DNA of 64,000 bases from SAR86 cluster bacterium AG-313-N18 (GTDB lineage: Bacteria; Pseudomonadota; Gammaproteobacteria; Magnimaribacterales; D2472), in assembly GCA_003283765.1 (NCBI GenBank), contig QBVY01000001.1:1-64000 (forward strand). Direction: 5' to 3'. Shown here in pieces: positions 41,420 to 51,083 of the stretch (position 1 is its first letter; each line of letters starts with the position of its first letter). The notes beneath the pieces were generated by a model, which made no database searches, was not told where the DNA came from, and saw only the letters and a list, made by a program, of their open reading frames with translations. A program made the position numbers and the translations under genes.

Positions 41420-42571
41420 TTAAACTTTTGGTTTTTTATATTCAACAATATCTTTGGGTACAACTATTTCACCATCTCCGTTTTCTGCATTGCCCCAAGC
41501 CTGTCTTGTGTAGGTGATCACCGAAGCCATATCAACCTCTGAAAGCTGATTTGCAAATGACTGCATGGCTGCTCCCTGAACACCTTCCATTAAAATCTCA
41601 ACATTTCTAGGTTTGTTATTTAAAACAATGTCACTGCCGGCCAGATTTGGGAAAATTCCCGTGATGCCTTGTCCATTAGCTTGATGGCATGCAACACAGT
41701 TTTTTAAATATACTCCCTCACCTCTTTCAGTAAGCTCAGCTACACTCCAATCTTTTTCAGTTAGCTCAGCCATCCTAAAAGCAGCATCTTTTTTCTCTTG
41801 GACCCATGCATCATATTCATCTTGAGGTACAACTTTAACAACTACTGGCATAAACCCATGATTCTTCCCGCATAGCTCTGTACACTTGCCCCTGTATATT
41901 CCAGGCTCATCTACAATGGTCCAAGCGGTGTTTATGAAGCCTGGAATTGCGTCTTGTTTTATAGCAAAGTCTGGCATCCACCAGGAGTGAATAACATCAT
42001 TAGCCGTGATTAAAAATCTTATTTTTTTGCCAACTGGTATTACTACCGCCTCATCAACTTCCTCGAGATAGAATTCTCCTTTTGGTGTCTTGTTATATAT
42101 TTCATCCCAATCAGTTGTTAGGTTTGAGAAAAAATCTATATCATCCTCTAAATATTTGTACTGCCACTTCCATTGGTAACCAACTACCTGGATATTAATA
42201 TCGCCCTCTGTATCGTCATAGATTTTAGTAAGGGTATTAGATGCAGGTATTGCCATGAATACCAAGATCAAAAAAGGAACTATCGTCCAGGCTAACTCTA
42301 GCTTGGTATTTTCATGGAATGTAGCGGGGCTTGGATTTTTTTTCTTGGTAAATGCAAACATTGAATAAAACATTATTCCAAATACAACAAGGCCTATGAC
42401 CACACAAATCCAAAAAATTAGCATGTGCAAATCAAAAACTTCTTTGCTTATTGCTGTGACCCCTTCTGTCATATTGAGGTCATCCCATGCAGCAAATATG
42501 TTGGTTGAAAACAAAGTTATTAACCCGGTGAGAAGTGTTTTATTAACGCTTGTGGTAGCTTTTCTAAACAT
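41420..42571 (-). CDS. coxB: Cytochrome c oxidase subunit II with C-terminal cytochrome c domain (caa3-type)
   Basis: CuA motif CTELCGKNHGFMPV; additional heme motif NCVACHQANGQG. Confidence 0.96.
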   Translation of the reverse strand: MFRKATTSVNKTLLTGLITLFSTNIFAAWDDLNMTEGVTAISKEVFDLHMLIFWICVVIGLVVFGIMFYSMFAFTKKKNPSPATFHENTKLELAWTIVPFLILVFMAIPASNTLTKIYDDTEGDINIQVVGYQWKWQYKYLEDDIDFFSNLTTDWDEIYNKTPKGEFYLEEVDEAVVIPVGKKIRFLITANDVIHSWWMPDFAIKQDAIPGFINTAWTIVDEPGIYRGKCTELCGKNHGFMPVVVKVVPQDEYDAWVQEKKDAAFRMAELTEKDWSVAELTERGEGVYLKNCVACHQANGQGITGIFPNLAGSDIVLNNKPRNVEILMEGVQGAAMQSFANQLSEVDMASVITYTRQAWGNAENGDGEIVVPKDIVEYKKPKV

Positions 42572-42727
42572 CAGTAATCCTTCGCTTTCAATGAAGCTTT
42601 TAAAATAAGTAATTGATATATTTAATTATAACTATAAATTATGTTTAATAGAAGCTTTTTAGCATTAAAGCTTGTAAAAAACTGGTTCCTTTTGTGGGGC
42701 TATAATAGCTGTAAATGTTATGAAATT

Positions 42728-42940
42728 CTAGGATTTTTTTGGCCTAAAATCTTCAATATTAAAGACCTGTGGCTCAATTGATTTCGACTTATAAGCGGGG
42801 CTCTCTGCTGGTTTATGCTCCTTGAAATCACAGTTAAGGCAATAAATAGTTTGGTCGTCTGGCGTTATTGCAATCTTGTCTAATTCTTTACAGCTTGGAC
42901 ATACAGCACCAGCAATAAATCGAATAAAGTTTTTAGTCAT
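42728..42940 (-). CDS. YheV-family small zinc-ribbon protein (DUF2387)
   Basis: RFIAGAVCPSCKELD...YCLNCDFKE: two CxxC. Confidence 0.8.
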   Translation of the reverse strand: MTKNFIRFIAGAVCPSCKELDKIAITPDDQTIYCLNCDFKEHKPAESPAYKSKSIEPQVFNIEDFRPKKS

Positions 42941-43739
42941 TGACGTTGTTTAAATTTATATTTGATATATCAGGAAATGTATCAAACCATGATTGAAATG
43001 AAAATGCCGCCTGGGCAATAAGCATACCCGTTCCGTCAAATCCATTTCTTGAAAACTGGCTGGCCCATGAAAAGAACTTTTCTGATGCTTTGCCGTAGCT
43101 CAAGTCATAAAAAATGGTTTGTTTATTAAGCTGGCTATGGATATTCCAATCAAATGAACCAGATAAGGCGGCTGAAGTTGCATTAATTAGTAAATCTATA
43201 GGCTCATCACTTTGCTGAAAAGGCTCTAGCCTGAAGGAAGAAAACTTTTCTAGCAACTGTTCGATTTTGTCAGGAGACCTATTATCAACCATAAGTTTTG
43301 CTGGATTCATCCTTGCGATTGAAGGTATTATGCTTTGGCTTGCGCCGCCTGCGCCAAGAATTAAAACTCTTTTATTGCTAATTTCTATATTTTTATCAGA
43401 GCAATCCTTTATGAATCCCAAGCCATCTGTTGATGATGCAATAATTTTATTATTGTTATTCTTGCTAAGAGTATTTGCAGCTCCAAGCAATTCTACTTCA
43501 CCTGATAGAATATCAGCAGACCGAACACAGTTAAGTTTATGTGGCAATGTAACATTGAGACCATAACCACCCTCCGCAAAAAAACTTTCAATAAATTCAT
43601 TTAAATCACTCTCAACGACATGGAAAGGCTTATAGTTAATTTTTAAGCCCGCAGCCTTGGCAAATTGAGCATGAATATAGGGAGACATTGAATGATCAAT
43701 GGGATCTCCTATAACTCCGAGCTTTATCTCATTGTCCAC
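42933..43739 (-). CDS. aroE: Shikimate dehydrogenase
   Basis: LGVIGDPIDHSMSP, GLNVTLPHK, LGAGGASQS. Confidence 0.95.
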   Translation of the reverse strand: MDNEIKLGVIGDPIDHSMSPYIHAQFAKAAGLKINYKPFHVVESDLNEFIESFFAEGGYGLNVTLPHKLNCVRSADILSGEVELLGAANTLSKNNNNKIIASSTDGLGFIKDCSDKNIEISNKRVLILGAGGASQSIIPSIARMNPAKLMVDNRSPDKIEQLLEKFSSFRLEPFQQSDEPIDLLINATSAALSGSFDWNIHSQLNKQTIFYDLSYGKASEKFFSWASQFSRNGFDGTGMLIAQAAFSFQSWFDTFPDISNINLNNVND

Positions 43740-44666
43740 TTATATCCTCTCTTTCCATTTCTTATTAAAGAATGAAACCAGTGATTTGTTTTTCTTTTGT
43801 GTGATTTTGCTATTAGAGCAAGGCCAGCTAACTAAGGGTGGAAGAGAAGCTAAAATAGATTCTGCCCTTCCGTTAGACTCAATCCCAAACTTAGTACCCC
43901 TATCAAATAGAAGATTGAATTCAACATATCTACCCCTTCGAAATAATTGAAAATCTTTGTCATCTTGAGAAAATTTTGTATTTCTGTGACACAGAATAAT
44001 TTTTTCATAAGTATTAATATAAGATTCAGCGATTTTTTCTAACAAAAATATGCTGGTTTCAACATCTTTATGCTGAAGTTGATCAAAAAAGATGCCTCCT
44101 ATTCCTCTATTTTCATTTCTATGAGGCAGAACAAAATATTCATCACAGTTTTGTGCAAATTTTTTGTAATATGTTTTGCTAAACTCGTCTAATGAAAGTT
44201 TGGCTGCATTATGCCAAAGTGATGAATCTTGATTAGAAATAACATAAGGAGTTAAATCAAAGCCACCGCCTATCCACCAATTATTAATAGTAGAGTTTTT
44301 ACCTATTTCTAAAAATACCCTTATATTCATATGGCTTGTTGGGCAAAATGGGTTGGAGGGGTGAGAAATAACAGAAACTCCGACCGCATGAAACTTAGAA
44401 GAGCTATTTAATTTTATGTTAGAAGCAAGCGAGGAAGATGGCAATTTGCTTCCAGAAATAGAAGAAAAGTTAACGGCTGCCTTTTCGATAACATCACCAT
44501 TTATGGATATTGATTTTCCGCCTCCACCCTGTTTTCGATTCCAGTTTTCTACTTTTCTTTGAAATGATTTTTTATTCAAAGAATTTAGCTTTTTATCTAT
44601 TTTTTTTTGAACAGATTTAAACCTTGATTCAATCAACGCAAGGTTATTTTTATTAAGTTTATTCAC
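43740..44666 (-). CDS. hemF: Oxygen-dependent coproporphyrinogen III oxidase
   Basis: WWIGGGFDLTPY, NENRGIGGIFFDQL, FNLLFDRGTKFGI. Confidence 0.95.
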   Translation of the reverse strand: MNKLNKNNLALIESRFKSVQKKIDKKLNSLNKKSFQRKVENWNRKQGGGGKSISINGDVIEKAAVNFSSISGSKLPSSSLASNIKLNSSSKFHAVGVSVISHPSNPFCPTSHMNIRVFLEIGKNSTINNWWIGGGFDLTPYVISNQDSSLWHNAAKLSLDEFSKTYYKKFAQNCDEYFVLPHRNENRGIGGIFFDQLQHKDVETSIFLLEKIAESYINTYEKIILCHRNTKFSQDDKDFQLFRRGRYVEFNLLFDRGTKFGIESNGRAESILASLPPLVSWPCSNSKITQKKNKSLVSFFNKKWKERI

Positions 44667-45216
44667 GAATATATTCCATGGTTTTTAGGTCTATTATTGC
44701 AGATGGTTTTAAGGCGCCTCCATTATCATGAGCATACACTGCAACACCCGGATCATCGAAAGTTTCTTTTACCTCAGCAAGCAAACTAGGGGTAGGAAAG
44801 TTACTTATATTGGCTGATGTGGAAACCATTAAATTGTTAAACGAATTGAGTAGATTAATAATAGGTAAGTGATTACTCACTCTTAAACCAATACTATTAT
44901 CTGATGCTTTTATTGAAGATAAGATAGAATTATTTGCCTGCATGATAACTGTTACATGCCCTGGCCATATGGACTCTAAAAATTCAATTTCTGATGACTC
45001 AATTTGTTCTGAACAGCCTATAGCGAAAGAAATTGATGGTGCTAGCAAGATGAAGTTTTTGCTCTTAGGCCTTTGCTTTAAAAAAGCTATTTTCTCACAT
45101 GCTTTTATATTTGATGCGTCACAACCTAAACCCCATATCCCCTCTGTTGGATGGATTAAAATATTGCCTTCTTTTAGCCAATTTGATGCTTCAGCAGGAG
45201 ATGAAAATTCTTTCAA
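44659..45216 (-). CDS. tsaC: Threonylcarbamoyl-AMP synthase (TsaC/YrdC)
   Basis: HPTEGIWGLGCDA, KQRPKSKNFILL, VSTSANIS. Confidence 0.92.
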   Translation of the reverse strand: MKEFSSPAEASNWLKEGNILIHPTEGIWGLGCDASNIKACEKIAFLKQRPKSKNFILLAPSISFAIGCSEQIESSEIEFLESIWPGHVTVIMQANNSILSSIKASDNSIGLRVSNHLPIINLLNSFNNLMVSTSANISNFPTPSLLAEVKETFDDPGVAVYAHDNGGALKPSAIIDLKTMEYIRE

Positions 45217-45222
45217 ATTAAT

Positions 45223-45717
45223 CTACTGAATAGACTCATTGGCAGCAAGAACATCATCATGCATTTTAGATTTATACTCGGTCAGCATGTCAGAAATTTT
45301 TTCATCTGTTGTTCCTAACATTTGGACTGCACACAATGCAGCATTTATTGCTCCTGACTTACCTATTGCAAAAGTTGCAACCGGAACTCCCTTAGGCATC
45401 TGAACAGTGGCAAGCAATGAATCCATACCATCTAAATCACCTCCGCCAAGAGGGATGCCTAAGACAGGTTTTGTGGTTTGCGCAGCAATTGCTCCTGCAA
45501 GATGAGCTGCCATACCTGCAGCCGCTATGAATACTTTAGCACCATTTGCTTCTGATTCTTTTACTCGTTTGACCACTTCTTCAGGAGTTCTATGAGCAGA
45601 CAAAATAAACATGCGGTGAGGTATATTAAATTCGTTTAAGGTATCTGAGGCTGCTTGAACAACTGGTAAATCAGACTTAGATCCCATAAATATTGAAACT
45701 GAGATGTGATCAGACAT
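45223..45717 (-). CDS. purE: 5-(carboxyamino)imidazole ribonucleotide mutase
   Basis: MGSKSDLPVVQAA, SAHRTPE, AAAGMAAHLAGAIAAQT. Confidence 0.97.
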   Translation of the reverse strand: MSDHISVSIFMGSKSDLPVVQAASDTLNEFNIPHRMFILSAHRTPEEVVKRVKESEANGAKVFIAAAGMAAHLAGAIAAQTTKPVLGIPLGGGDLDGMDSLLATVQMPKGVPVATFAIGKSGAINAALCAVQMLGTTDEKISDMLTEYKSKMHDDVLAANESIQ

Positions 45718-45780
45718 AAAATAGCTCCTTTTACTATAAATAAAGATGTTGATTATAAAGAATGAACATATAATGTGTAT

Positions 45781-46272
45781 ATGGCTATATTAAAAGTTTT
45801 AACATTTCCAGACCCCAGATTAAGGAAAGTAGCTGTGCCAGTTACTAAATTCGACAAAAGTTTAGAAATTATAACCTCTAACATGCTTGAAACCATGTAT
45901 GAAGAAGAAGGTATAGGACTTGCAGCAACTCAGGTTGATATCCATGAAAGAATTATTGTTATGGATCTTTCTGAAGAAAGAAATGACCCTAAAATATTTA
46001 TAAATCCTGAATTTAAAATTTTAAATGACAAAAGTCTACTTTCATTTACCGAGGGCTGCCTTTCTGTCCCTGGAATAAACGAAGAAATAACAAGACCAGA
46101 CAATATTTATCTAACTTGGCAAGATATTAAAGGTGATTGCCATGAGGCGGAGCCGTCTGGATTATTAACGGTTTGTATTCAGCATGAAATTGATCATTTA
46201 GAGGGAAAGCTAATGGTTGATTACTTATCCCCCCTAAAAAGAGATAGAATAAGGAAGAAGGCCTCTAAATAG
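45781..46272 (+). CDS. def: Peptide deformylase
   Basis: EEGIGLAATQVD, EGCLSVPG, QHEIDHLEGKL. Confidence 0.96.
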   Translation: MAILKVLTFPDPRLRKVAVPVTKFDKSLEIITSNMLETMYEEEGIGLAATQVDIHERIIVMDLSEERNDPKIFINPEFKILNDKSLLSFTEGCLSVPGINEEITRPDNIYLTWQDIKGDCHEAEPSGLLTVCIQHEIDHLEGKLMVDYLSPLKRDRIRKKASK

Positions 46273-46310
46273 CAGAATTTAGAAGAATTTATCTGAACTT
46301 TAAAGAAAAT

Positions 46311-47231
46311 ATGAAAGTTTTATATGCTGGCTCCCCTGAATCATCTGCAAAAATACTAAATTCACTTATTAATGAGGGGTTGGACGTTGTAGGAGCAATT
46401 AGCCAGCCCGATAAAAGATCAAATAGAGGAAAGGGTAAAGAGGCCTCGCCAGTTTCCAAGGAAGCGTTAAGACTAGGAATTCCCACGTTTAAACCAATCT
46501 CACTAGACGGATCATTTAAAACGGAAATTGAGTCCTTAGATTTTGATTTTTTATTAGTTTCAGCTTATGGAAAAATATTGCCTGATTGGTTGCTTAAAAG
46601 TCCAACTATTTCACCAGTAAATATTCATTTCTCACTTTTGCCAAAATATAGAGGAGCTTCTCCAATCCAGACTGCAATATTAAATAATGATAAAAAAACA
46701 GGCATCTCAATCATGAAGATGATAAAAGGAATGGATGAAGGGCCGATATATTGTTTTCATGAGATTGAGATTTTGAACCAAGAAAACAAAAGAGACCTTG
46801 AAAACAAACTTACTTCTTTATGCATTAAAAATATTGCTAAAGATCTAAACGATATTTTTTACAAGAGCCTTGTCCCTGTTGAACAAAATAATTCTCAAGC
46901 AAGCTATTGCAAAAAGATAAATAAATTGTCAGGCAGAATAGAGTTTAGCAAAAAGAGTACCGCTGACATATTTCAGATGCATAAAGCATATGTTGGGTGG
47001 CCAGGACTTTATTTTGAAAAAAATAATCTGTTGATTAAAATCCATGAATTAGAAGAATATAAGGGCAACAATCAAGGCCTTGCGGCTCAAAGTTTTAAAT
47101 TTATATCTGATGGATTGCTTGTAAAAACAAAAGATTCAGAGATAGTTATCACTCACTTACAATTTCCAGGAAAACGCATTATCCCCGCTGCAGATGCAGC
47201 AAATTCATATGCTAAGTTTTTTGAAGAATAA
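46311..47231 (+). CDS. fmt: Methionyl-tRNA formyltransferase
   Basis: VLYAGSPESSAKIL, NIHFSLLPKYRGASPIQTAI. Confidence 0.95.
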   Translation: MKVLYAGSPESSAKILNSLINEGLDVVGAISQPDKRSNRGKGKEASPVSKEALRLGIPTFKPISLDGSFKTEIESLDFDFLLVSAYGKILPDWLLKSPTISPVNIHFSLLPKYRGASPIQTAILNNDKKTGISIMKMIKGMDEGPIYCFHEIEILNQENKRDLENKLTSLCIKNIAKDLNDIFYKSLVPVEQNNSQASYCKKINKLSGRIEFSKKSTADIFQMHKAYVGWPGLYFEKNNLLIKIHELEEYKGNNQGLAAQSFKFISDGLLVKTKDSEIVITHLQFPGKRIIPAADAANSYAKFFEE

Positions 47232-47283
47232 TTTAACTTCTGCAATTCTTCCAATTCACTAAAAAGAGGTTTAATTTATAACA

Positions 47284-48642
47284 ATGAAAATTTTAATACT
47301 GGGCGCTGGACGGGTTGGAAGCAGTCTTGCATCCACACTTTCCAAGCAAGACTATGAAGTTAGCATAGTCGACTTAAACAAAGATAAGCTATTGAGGCTA
47401 CAAGAAGATTATGATTTAGCTACAGAAATTGGTCATGCCTCCCATCCAGATACCCTTCTAAGAGCTGGAGCAGATCAAAATACTATTTTGTTAGCCGTAA
47501 CTAATAGTGATGAATGTAATATTACTTCCTGCCAAATAGCAAAATCTAAATTTAATGTTAAAAAAACAATTTGTAGGCTTTCTGATGCTTCTTATCTTGA
47601 ATCTTTGGAAGCATTTGGGGAAAAAAATATTGATATTGCCATTGGGCCAGAAAATGAAGTTACAGAACATCTTGTTGATTTAATCAAGCATCCAGGCGCA
47701 GAGCAAATTGAGTCATTTGCAAATGGTTCGCTTAAAGTTGTTTCAGTTAAAGCTAGAAAAGACGGGATGTTGGTTAATAGAGAGCTTAAAAGCATAAAAA
47801 GTGATATGCCAGACACAGAAACATATGTTCCTGCAATATATAGAAAAGGGAAGCCCTTAATACCAGAAGGGAAAACAATCATAAAAGAAAATGATGAGGT
47901 GTACTTTTTAGCGGCAGAAAACGATATTGATGGGGTTGTGCAGGAAATGAGGCTGCAAGACACCTCTTCCTCAAGAATAATGATAATAGGCGGGGGGAAA
48001 ATAGGCTTTGCTTTGGCAAAAACACTTGAAGAAGACTATAAGATTAAGATTATAGACCCTGACAAAGATAGGTGTGAACTCCTTTCAAGAGAATTAAATA
48101 GAACAATTGTACTAAAAGGTGCTGGATCTGATGAAGAACTCCTTAAAAGTGAAAATATTGAGAATATAGATGTCTTTTGTGCTTTAACCAACGATGATGA
48201 AACAAATATCATGTCAGCCTTTCTTGCTAAAAAACTTGGTGCCAAAAAAACTATTATTATTGTAAATAATTACACCTACATAAATATACTTCCCAAAAAT
48301 TTTGTTGACATAGCGTTGTCACCTCAAAGGCTAACTGTCTCTATGGTCTTGCAACATCTAGCAAAAGGTGATGTTCCTCAAGAGGTTATATTTAAAATGC
48401 AGAGTGGGGCTGAGGCGATTGAGGGAATAATTCATAAAAATAAATTTACTGAAGATTTTTTTGACAAGCCTATTTCTGAGCTTCCTCTTCCCGAAAATTG
48501 TGTGATTGCGGCGGTAATGCGAGGAGATGAAATTTTTATGTATTCAAAAGATTTACTTCTCAAGCCAAACGATAGAATCATAGTTTTTATTCTTGGGAAA
48601 ACAGATAAAGAAAAAATAGAGAATCTTTTTCTAGAAGACTAA
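47284..48642 (+). CDS. trkA: Trk system potassium uptake protein TrkA
   Basis: Two Rossmann RCK/TrkA-N domains: LGAGRVGSSLA..., IGGGKIGFALAK. Confidence 0.95.
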   Translation: MKILILGAGRVGSSLASTLSKQDYEVSIVDLNKDKLLRLQEDYDLATEIGHASHPDTLLRAGADQNTILLAVTNSDECNITSCQIAKSKFNVKKTICRLSDASYLESLEAFGEKNIDIAIGPENEVTEHLVDLIKHPGAEQIESFANGSLKVVSVKARKDGMLVNRELKSIKSDMPDTETYVPAIYRKGKPLIPEGKTIIKENDEVYFLAAENDIDGVVQEMRLQDTSSSRIMIIGGGKIGFALAKTLEEDYKIKIIDPDKDRCELLSRELNRTIVLKGAGSDEELLKSENIENIDVFCALTNDDETNIMSAFLAKKLGAKKTIIIVNNYTYINILPKNFVDIALSPQRLTVSMVLQHLAKGDVPQEVIFKMQSGAEAIEGIIHKNKFTEDFFDKPISELPLPENCVIAAVMRGDEIFMYSKDLLLKPNDRIIVFILGKTDKEKIENLFLED

Positions 48643-50084
48643 TGAATTACAAATCCATTTTTAACTTGTTGGGCATTCTGCTTGGTATATTTAGTCTATC
48701 TTTTGTGCCGCCTATGCTTCTTGCTTTTATGTATGAAGAATCTAGCATAAAGATATTTTTATACTCTTTTACAATTTTCTCTATTTTAGGTGGATCTATT
48801 TGGGCTGCTACCCGTCAGCAAAATTTACCACTGAATATTTCTGATGGCTTTATTATCACCACTTTATTTTGGGTTGTTCTTGCTTGTGTAGGATCTATTC
48901 CATTTTACTTTTTTGGGCTTAGTTTCAGTGATGCCATTTTTGAGTCAGTCTCAGGAATTACAACAACTGGTGCTACTACTATTGTCGGCTTAGATGATCT
49001 ACCAAAATCAATTCTTTTATATCGACAGCTTCTTCAGTGGATAGGTGGAATGGGCTTAATAGTTTTAGCTGTTGCGGTAATGCCAGCCCTAGGAATTGGA
49101 GGAGGTCAACTTTATAAAATGGAGCTCCCGGGAAGTCATGGCAATCAAAAGCTGACTCCTAAAATAACGGATAGTGCAAAAGCCCTTTGGAAAATATATG
49201 TTGGCCTCACATTTTTTTGCGCAACGCTCTATCTGATTTCTGGGATGACTTTATTTGATTCCATTGCTCACAGTTTAAGTACTGTTGCTGGAGGAGGGTT
49301 TTCAACTCACGACGAAAGCATTGGTTTTTTTAATAGCGCATGGGTTGAAACTGTTTGTATTATTTTTATGTTGCTTTCTGCCGCCTCATTTGCAGTTCAT
49401 TACGCAGCAATATTTGGAGGTAAGCCACTCAAATATTTTTATGATTCAGAGTTTAAATTTTTCTTATCAGTTGTAATATTAATAATTGTAATATCATTAG
49501 TTGTTCATATTTTAAGTAACTCATTTGAGGATGTTTTTTCTCTCATTAGCTCAACTATTTTTCATACCGTTTCCATAGTTACAACGTCAGGTTTTACTAC
49601 AGAAAATTTCTCACTATGGCCTGGTTTTTTACCATATCTTTTATTGGTTGGAGCATTCATGGGGGCATGCTCTCAGTCGGTTGGGGGAGGTATTAAGGCT
49701 TGGCGAGTACTCATCATGATTAACCAGGCCTATAAAGAAATATTAAAAACGATTCATCCAAATGCTGTCCTGACATCAAAGATAGGCACCAAGGTAATTG
49801 ATGCAAAAATTGCAGAAAAGGTTTGGGGTTTTTTTTCTATATATGTATTTATATTTATGTTTCTTCTAATGGCAATGCTTGGAACAGGGCTAAGTTTTGA
49901 AACTGCATTTTCTGCTGTAGGCGCTTGCTTAAATAATTTAGGACCTGGCTTGGGTGATGTAGCTAACAACTATACAAATGTAAATGAGTCTGGAAAATTT
50001 ATTTTATGTTTTGCAATGATTCTAGGGAGGCTAGAAATTTTTACGCTTCTTGTATTGTTTACGCCTGCTTTTTGGCGCCGTTAA
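48642..50084 (+). CDS. trkH: Trk potassium transporter TrkH
   Basis: SVSGITTTGATTI, QWIGGMGLIVLAVAVMP, GACSQSVGGGIK. Confidence 0.95.
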   Translation: MNYKSIFNLLGILLGIFSLSFVPPMLLAFMYEESSIKIFLYSFTIFSILGGSIWAATRQQNLPLNISDGFIITTLFWVVLACVGSIPFYFFGLSFSDAIFESVSGITTTGATTIVGLDDLPKSILLYRQLLQWIGGMGLIVLAVAVMPALGIGGGQLYKMELPGSHGNQKLTPKITDSAKALWKIYVGLTFFCATLYLISGMTLFDSIAHSLSTVAGGGFSTHDESIGFFNSAWVETVCIIFMLLSAASFAVHYAAIFGGKPLKYFYDSEFKFFLSVVILIIVISLVVHILSNSFEDVFSLISSTIFHTVSIVTTSGFTTENFSLWPGFLPYLLLVGAFMGACSQSVGGGIKAWRVLIMINQAYKEILKTIHPNAVLTSKIGTKVIDAKIAEKVWGFFSIYVFIFMFLLMAMLGTGLSFETAFSAVGACLNNLGPGLGDVANNYTNVNESGKFILCFAMILGRLEIFTLLVLFTPAFWRR

Positions 50085-50944
50085 GTTTTGTAAACATCTC
50101 TCGGCTCCTTAGAGAGCTTTCTAAATTTTTTATATTCCCATGAGTATTCTGTTGGAGATTTTAGAATCGCATTCTCCATTTCTTTATTCATAACATCGAC
50201 TCCATTATTTGTGTAGATGTCGGCTCTTGGCTTTTTAAAATTTATAATATGGCCAATATCTTTCTCATAGGAGAGATATGACATTATGATTTGCTTGTTA
50301 GATTTTTTTGCAAGCTTGGGAGCAAGTGAAAAGGAGTAACACTCGTGGCCAAAAAATGTTGAGTAAACTCCAAGCCCATTAGCTGGTACTTGGTCAGATG
50401 CCATACAGGTCATTTGGTTATTTTCTAAAGAGGTAAGAATGGTTTTTACTCCCCCTATTCCCGTTTCAACCATTTTGCAATTTCCTTCCTGTCTAATTTT
50501 TTTAACAAAATTATCAATCGGCTTTAATTTAATTTTTTTATAAAGTGAGGTGTGTGCTCTTTGTGAACTAATCCATCTCAGCAAAAAATCTATGCTTCTG
50601 TTGTGAAGAGAAAAAATTATTAGCCCACTCCCCTGTTCGGGATTATTAAACAAAAATCTATTATTAATTTTCTTTGTTTCCTGAACTATTTTTTTGCTGG
50701 AGCGAGACCAAGTGTATAAAGTTTCATAAAAACTTTTTAAGGTTTCTTTATAGCTTTCTTTGGCGAGCAAATCTAATTCATGCTCGGCAAGATCTGAAAA
50801 AGCTATAGATAAATTTTTCTTGGTAACTCTAAATGAAGGCAAAAACCTTAAAACAAATAAAGGTATGCCAATAAATAAGGCATCTAACATAAGAAAGGCA
50901 AACTTCAGAGGAAAAATTGTAAATATATAAAAAATTATCTTCAT
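50081..50944 (-). CDS. Lipid A biosynthesis (LpxL/HtrB-like) acyltransferase family protein
   Basis: LPSFRVTKKNLSIAFSDL, HNRSIDFLLRW, SDQVPANGLGVYSTFFG. Confidence 0.85.
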   Translation of the reverse strand: MKIIFYIFTIFPLKFAFLMLDALFIGIPLFVLRFLPSFRVTKKNLSIAFSDLAEHELDLLAKESYKETLKSFYETLYTWSRSSKKIVQETKKINNRFLFNNPEQGSGLIIFSLHNRSIDFLLRWISSQRAHTSLYKKIKLKPIDNFVKKIRQEGNCKMVETGIGGVKTILTSLENNQMTCMASDQVPANGLGVYSTFFGHECYSFSLAPKLAKKSNKQIIMSYLSYEKDIGHIINFKKPRADIYTNNGVDVMNKEMENAILKSPTEYSWEYKKFRKLSKEPRDVYKT

Positions 50945-51083
50945 ATAAAGTTTTTTTTAATTATCTTTATTTAATTTACTATTTTATAGACTTATCTATA
51001 AAGAGTTGAGAAAAATCTATATAGATATGATTAAAATAACTGCATAATATAATTTTCTTGAACATGAAATATAAAGGTTTATC

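Noticed and set aside
42652-42673. Inverted repeat AAGCTTT-8 nt-AAAGCTT between yheV and coxB
   Set aside because: Short, AT-rich and without a U-tract; could be an operator but indistinguishable from chance by eye
47592-47963. 123-aa - strand ORF inside trkA
   Set aside because: Antisense shadow ORF, Ser/Phe-rich as expected from complementary coding sequence
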